Positions 6,217 to 6,924 of a DNA stretch of 6,924 bases are shown one piece after another. The stretch is taken from the NCBI GenBank assembly GCA_030613125.1, contig JAUWMO010000182.1, positions 1 through 6,924 on the forward strand, given 5' to 3'. The notes under the pieces were generated by a model. That model worked only from the letters and a program-made list of their open reading frames with translations. It searched no databases and was not told where the DNA came from. The DNA is from Bacteroidota bacterium (GTDB taxonomy: Bacteria > Bacteroidota > Bacteroidia > Bacteroidales > VadinHA17). Each line of letters starts with the position of its first letter. The first letter of the stretch is position 1. The translations under genes and the position numbers were made by a program.

Positions 6217-6789
6217 ATGGATCAGAAAGGTAAATTAATAGTTGTTTCTGCACCATCGGGAGCCGGGAAAACATCTATTGTCCATCATTTGTTGAACATG
6301 AACCTGGGACTTGAGTTTTCTGTTTCAGCTTGTAGTCGTCCAAAAAGAAAAAATGAGATAAATGGTAAGGATTATTATTTTCTGAGCTCAAAGGAATTCA
6401 AAAATAAGATTAAAAGTAATGAGTTTTTTGAATGGGAGGAAGTATACCCGGTTCATTATTACGGCACACTTAAATCAGAAGTTGAAAGAATATGGAAAAA
6501 AGGCAATCATGTGATCTTCGATGTAGACGTAAAAGGTGCACTGAATATCAAAAAAAAATATCCTGAAAGAACACTTGCTGTATTTATTATGCCTCCTTCA
6601 GTTGAAGAATTGGAAAACAGGTTATTGCTCCGTTCAACTGAATCACGTATGGAAATTATTAAAAGAATAAGTAAAGCAAAAAAAGAGTTGAGTTATTCTG
6701 ATCAGTTCGATGTGGTTATTGTAAATGAAATACTTGAAAAAGCCGAAAAAAGCGCTGCCGATAAAATCCGAAAGTTCCTGTCAGGTTAA
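6217..6789 (+). CDS. gmk: Guanylate kinase
   Basis: This cytosolic enzyme phosphorylates GMP (and dGMP) to GDP with ATP and is essential for making GTP and dGTP. The 190 residues are typical for Bacteroidota Gmk (E. coli 207). The ATP-binding P-loop is APSGAGKTS (12-20, Lys18). The GMP-binding segment is SACSRPKRKNEINGKDYYF (37-55); it keeps Arg41, Arg44, Glu47 and Tyr53 but has Ser40 where most bacteria have Thr, and Asn46 where most have Gly. EWEEVYPVHYYGT (72-84) is the second GMP-contact region, and FDVDVKGALNIK (101-112) is the conserved strand with Asp102 and Asp104. FIMPPS (123-128) leads to the lid, where the usual RGT reads RSTES (139-143); Arg150 is present. QFDVVIVN (163-170) closes the core. 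The substitutions are mild and the enzyme should be active. nadD follows 44 bp downstream in the same direction, so the two are probably co-transcribed. Confidence 0.97.
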   Translation: MDQKGKLIVVSAPSGAGKTSIVHHLLNMNLGLEFSVSACSRPKRKNEINGKDYYFLSSKEFKNKIKSNEFFEWEEVYPVHYYGTLKSEVERIWKKGNHVIFDVDVKGALNIKKKYPERTLAVFIMPPSVEELENRLLLRSTESRMEIIKRISKAKKELSYSDQFDVVIVNEILEKAEKSAADKIRKFLSG

Positions 6790-6833
6790 AGATTGTAGCC
6801 TTATTTGAGAAAAGAATATTAGAAAATAGAGAA

Positions 6834-6924
6834 ATGAAAACAGGTCTTTTCTTTGGTTCATTTAATCCCATTCATATTGGCCATATGGCTATAGCCAATT
6901 ATATGGTAGAATTCACTGATATAG
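6834..6924 (+). CDS. nadD: Nicotinate-nucleotide adenylyltransferase, first 30 codons (cut by window edge)
   Basis: The frame opens at the ATG at 6834 and runs off the right edge. Residues 8-17, GSFNPIHIGH, are the nucleotidyltransferase signature GxFxPxHxGH, whose two His residues (14 and 17) bind the ATP phosphates. The signature begins seven residues after the start, as usual for NadD. NadD joins nicotinate mononucleotide to AMP, giving nicotinate adenine dinucleotide, the step before NAD synthetase. The related enzyme CoaD shares the fold and the signature, but the FFGSFNPIHIGHMAIANYM wording is that of Bacteroidota NadD. Placement after gmk agrees with that reading. Confidence 0.92.
   Translation, partial: MKTGLFFGSFNPIHIGHMAIANYMVEFTDI

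Overview
The window looks like a piece of chromosome from a member of the Bacteroidota, probably near the Bacteroidales/Marinilabiliales. The evidence is the AT-rich composition, A-rich translation starts with poor Shine-Dalgarno sites, a Bacteroidota-type promoter (TTG, 19 bp, TAACTTTG) before yicC, secreted proteins whose signal peptides end in SFSQ or VYGQ, and Bacteroidota-like versions of guanylate kinase and NadD. This placement is inference; there is no rRNA in the window.

Layout. Positions 1-888 (minus) hold the N-terminal 296 residues of a secreted protein of unknown function that runs off the left edge. After a 341-bp divergent spacer comes tnaA (1230-2606, plus), a full-length tryptophanase whose active-site residues match tryptophanase rather than tyrosine phenol-lyase. 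It converges, with only 23 bp between stop codons, on a minus-strand gene for an exported, probably outer-membrane beta-rich protein (2630-3526). Across a second divergent spacer lies a 12-helix MATE exporter (3694-5031, plus). Next come yicC (5142-6017), gmk (6217-6789) and the first 30 codons of nadD (6834 to the right edge), all on the plus strand.

The right half is a conserved housekeeping block. YicC is an RNA-processing endoribonuclease, Gmk converts GMP to GDP, and NadD makes the dinucleotide precursor of NAD. The yicC-gmk pairing is also known from other phyla. The left half is a set of unlinked single genes: tryptophan breakdown to indole, two envelope or secreted proteins, and an efflux pump.

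I found no mobile element, CRISPR array, RNA gene or toxin/defence cassette, and I do not claim an undescribed system. The oddest non-coding stretch is the 199-bp yicC-gmk gap, which stacks a 7-bp tandem repeat, a 15-bp palindrome, a GT-rich block and a 10-bp tandem repeat. A duplicated translation-start sequence before the outer-membrane gene is the other small curiosity.
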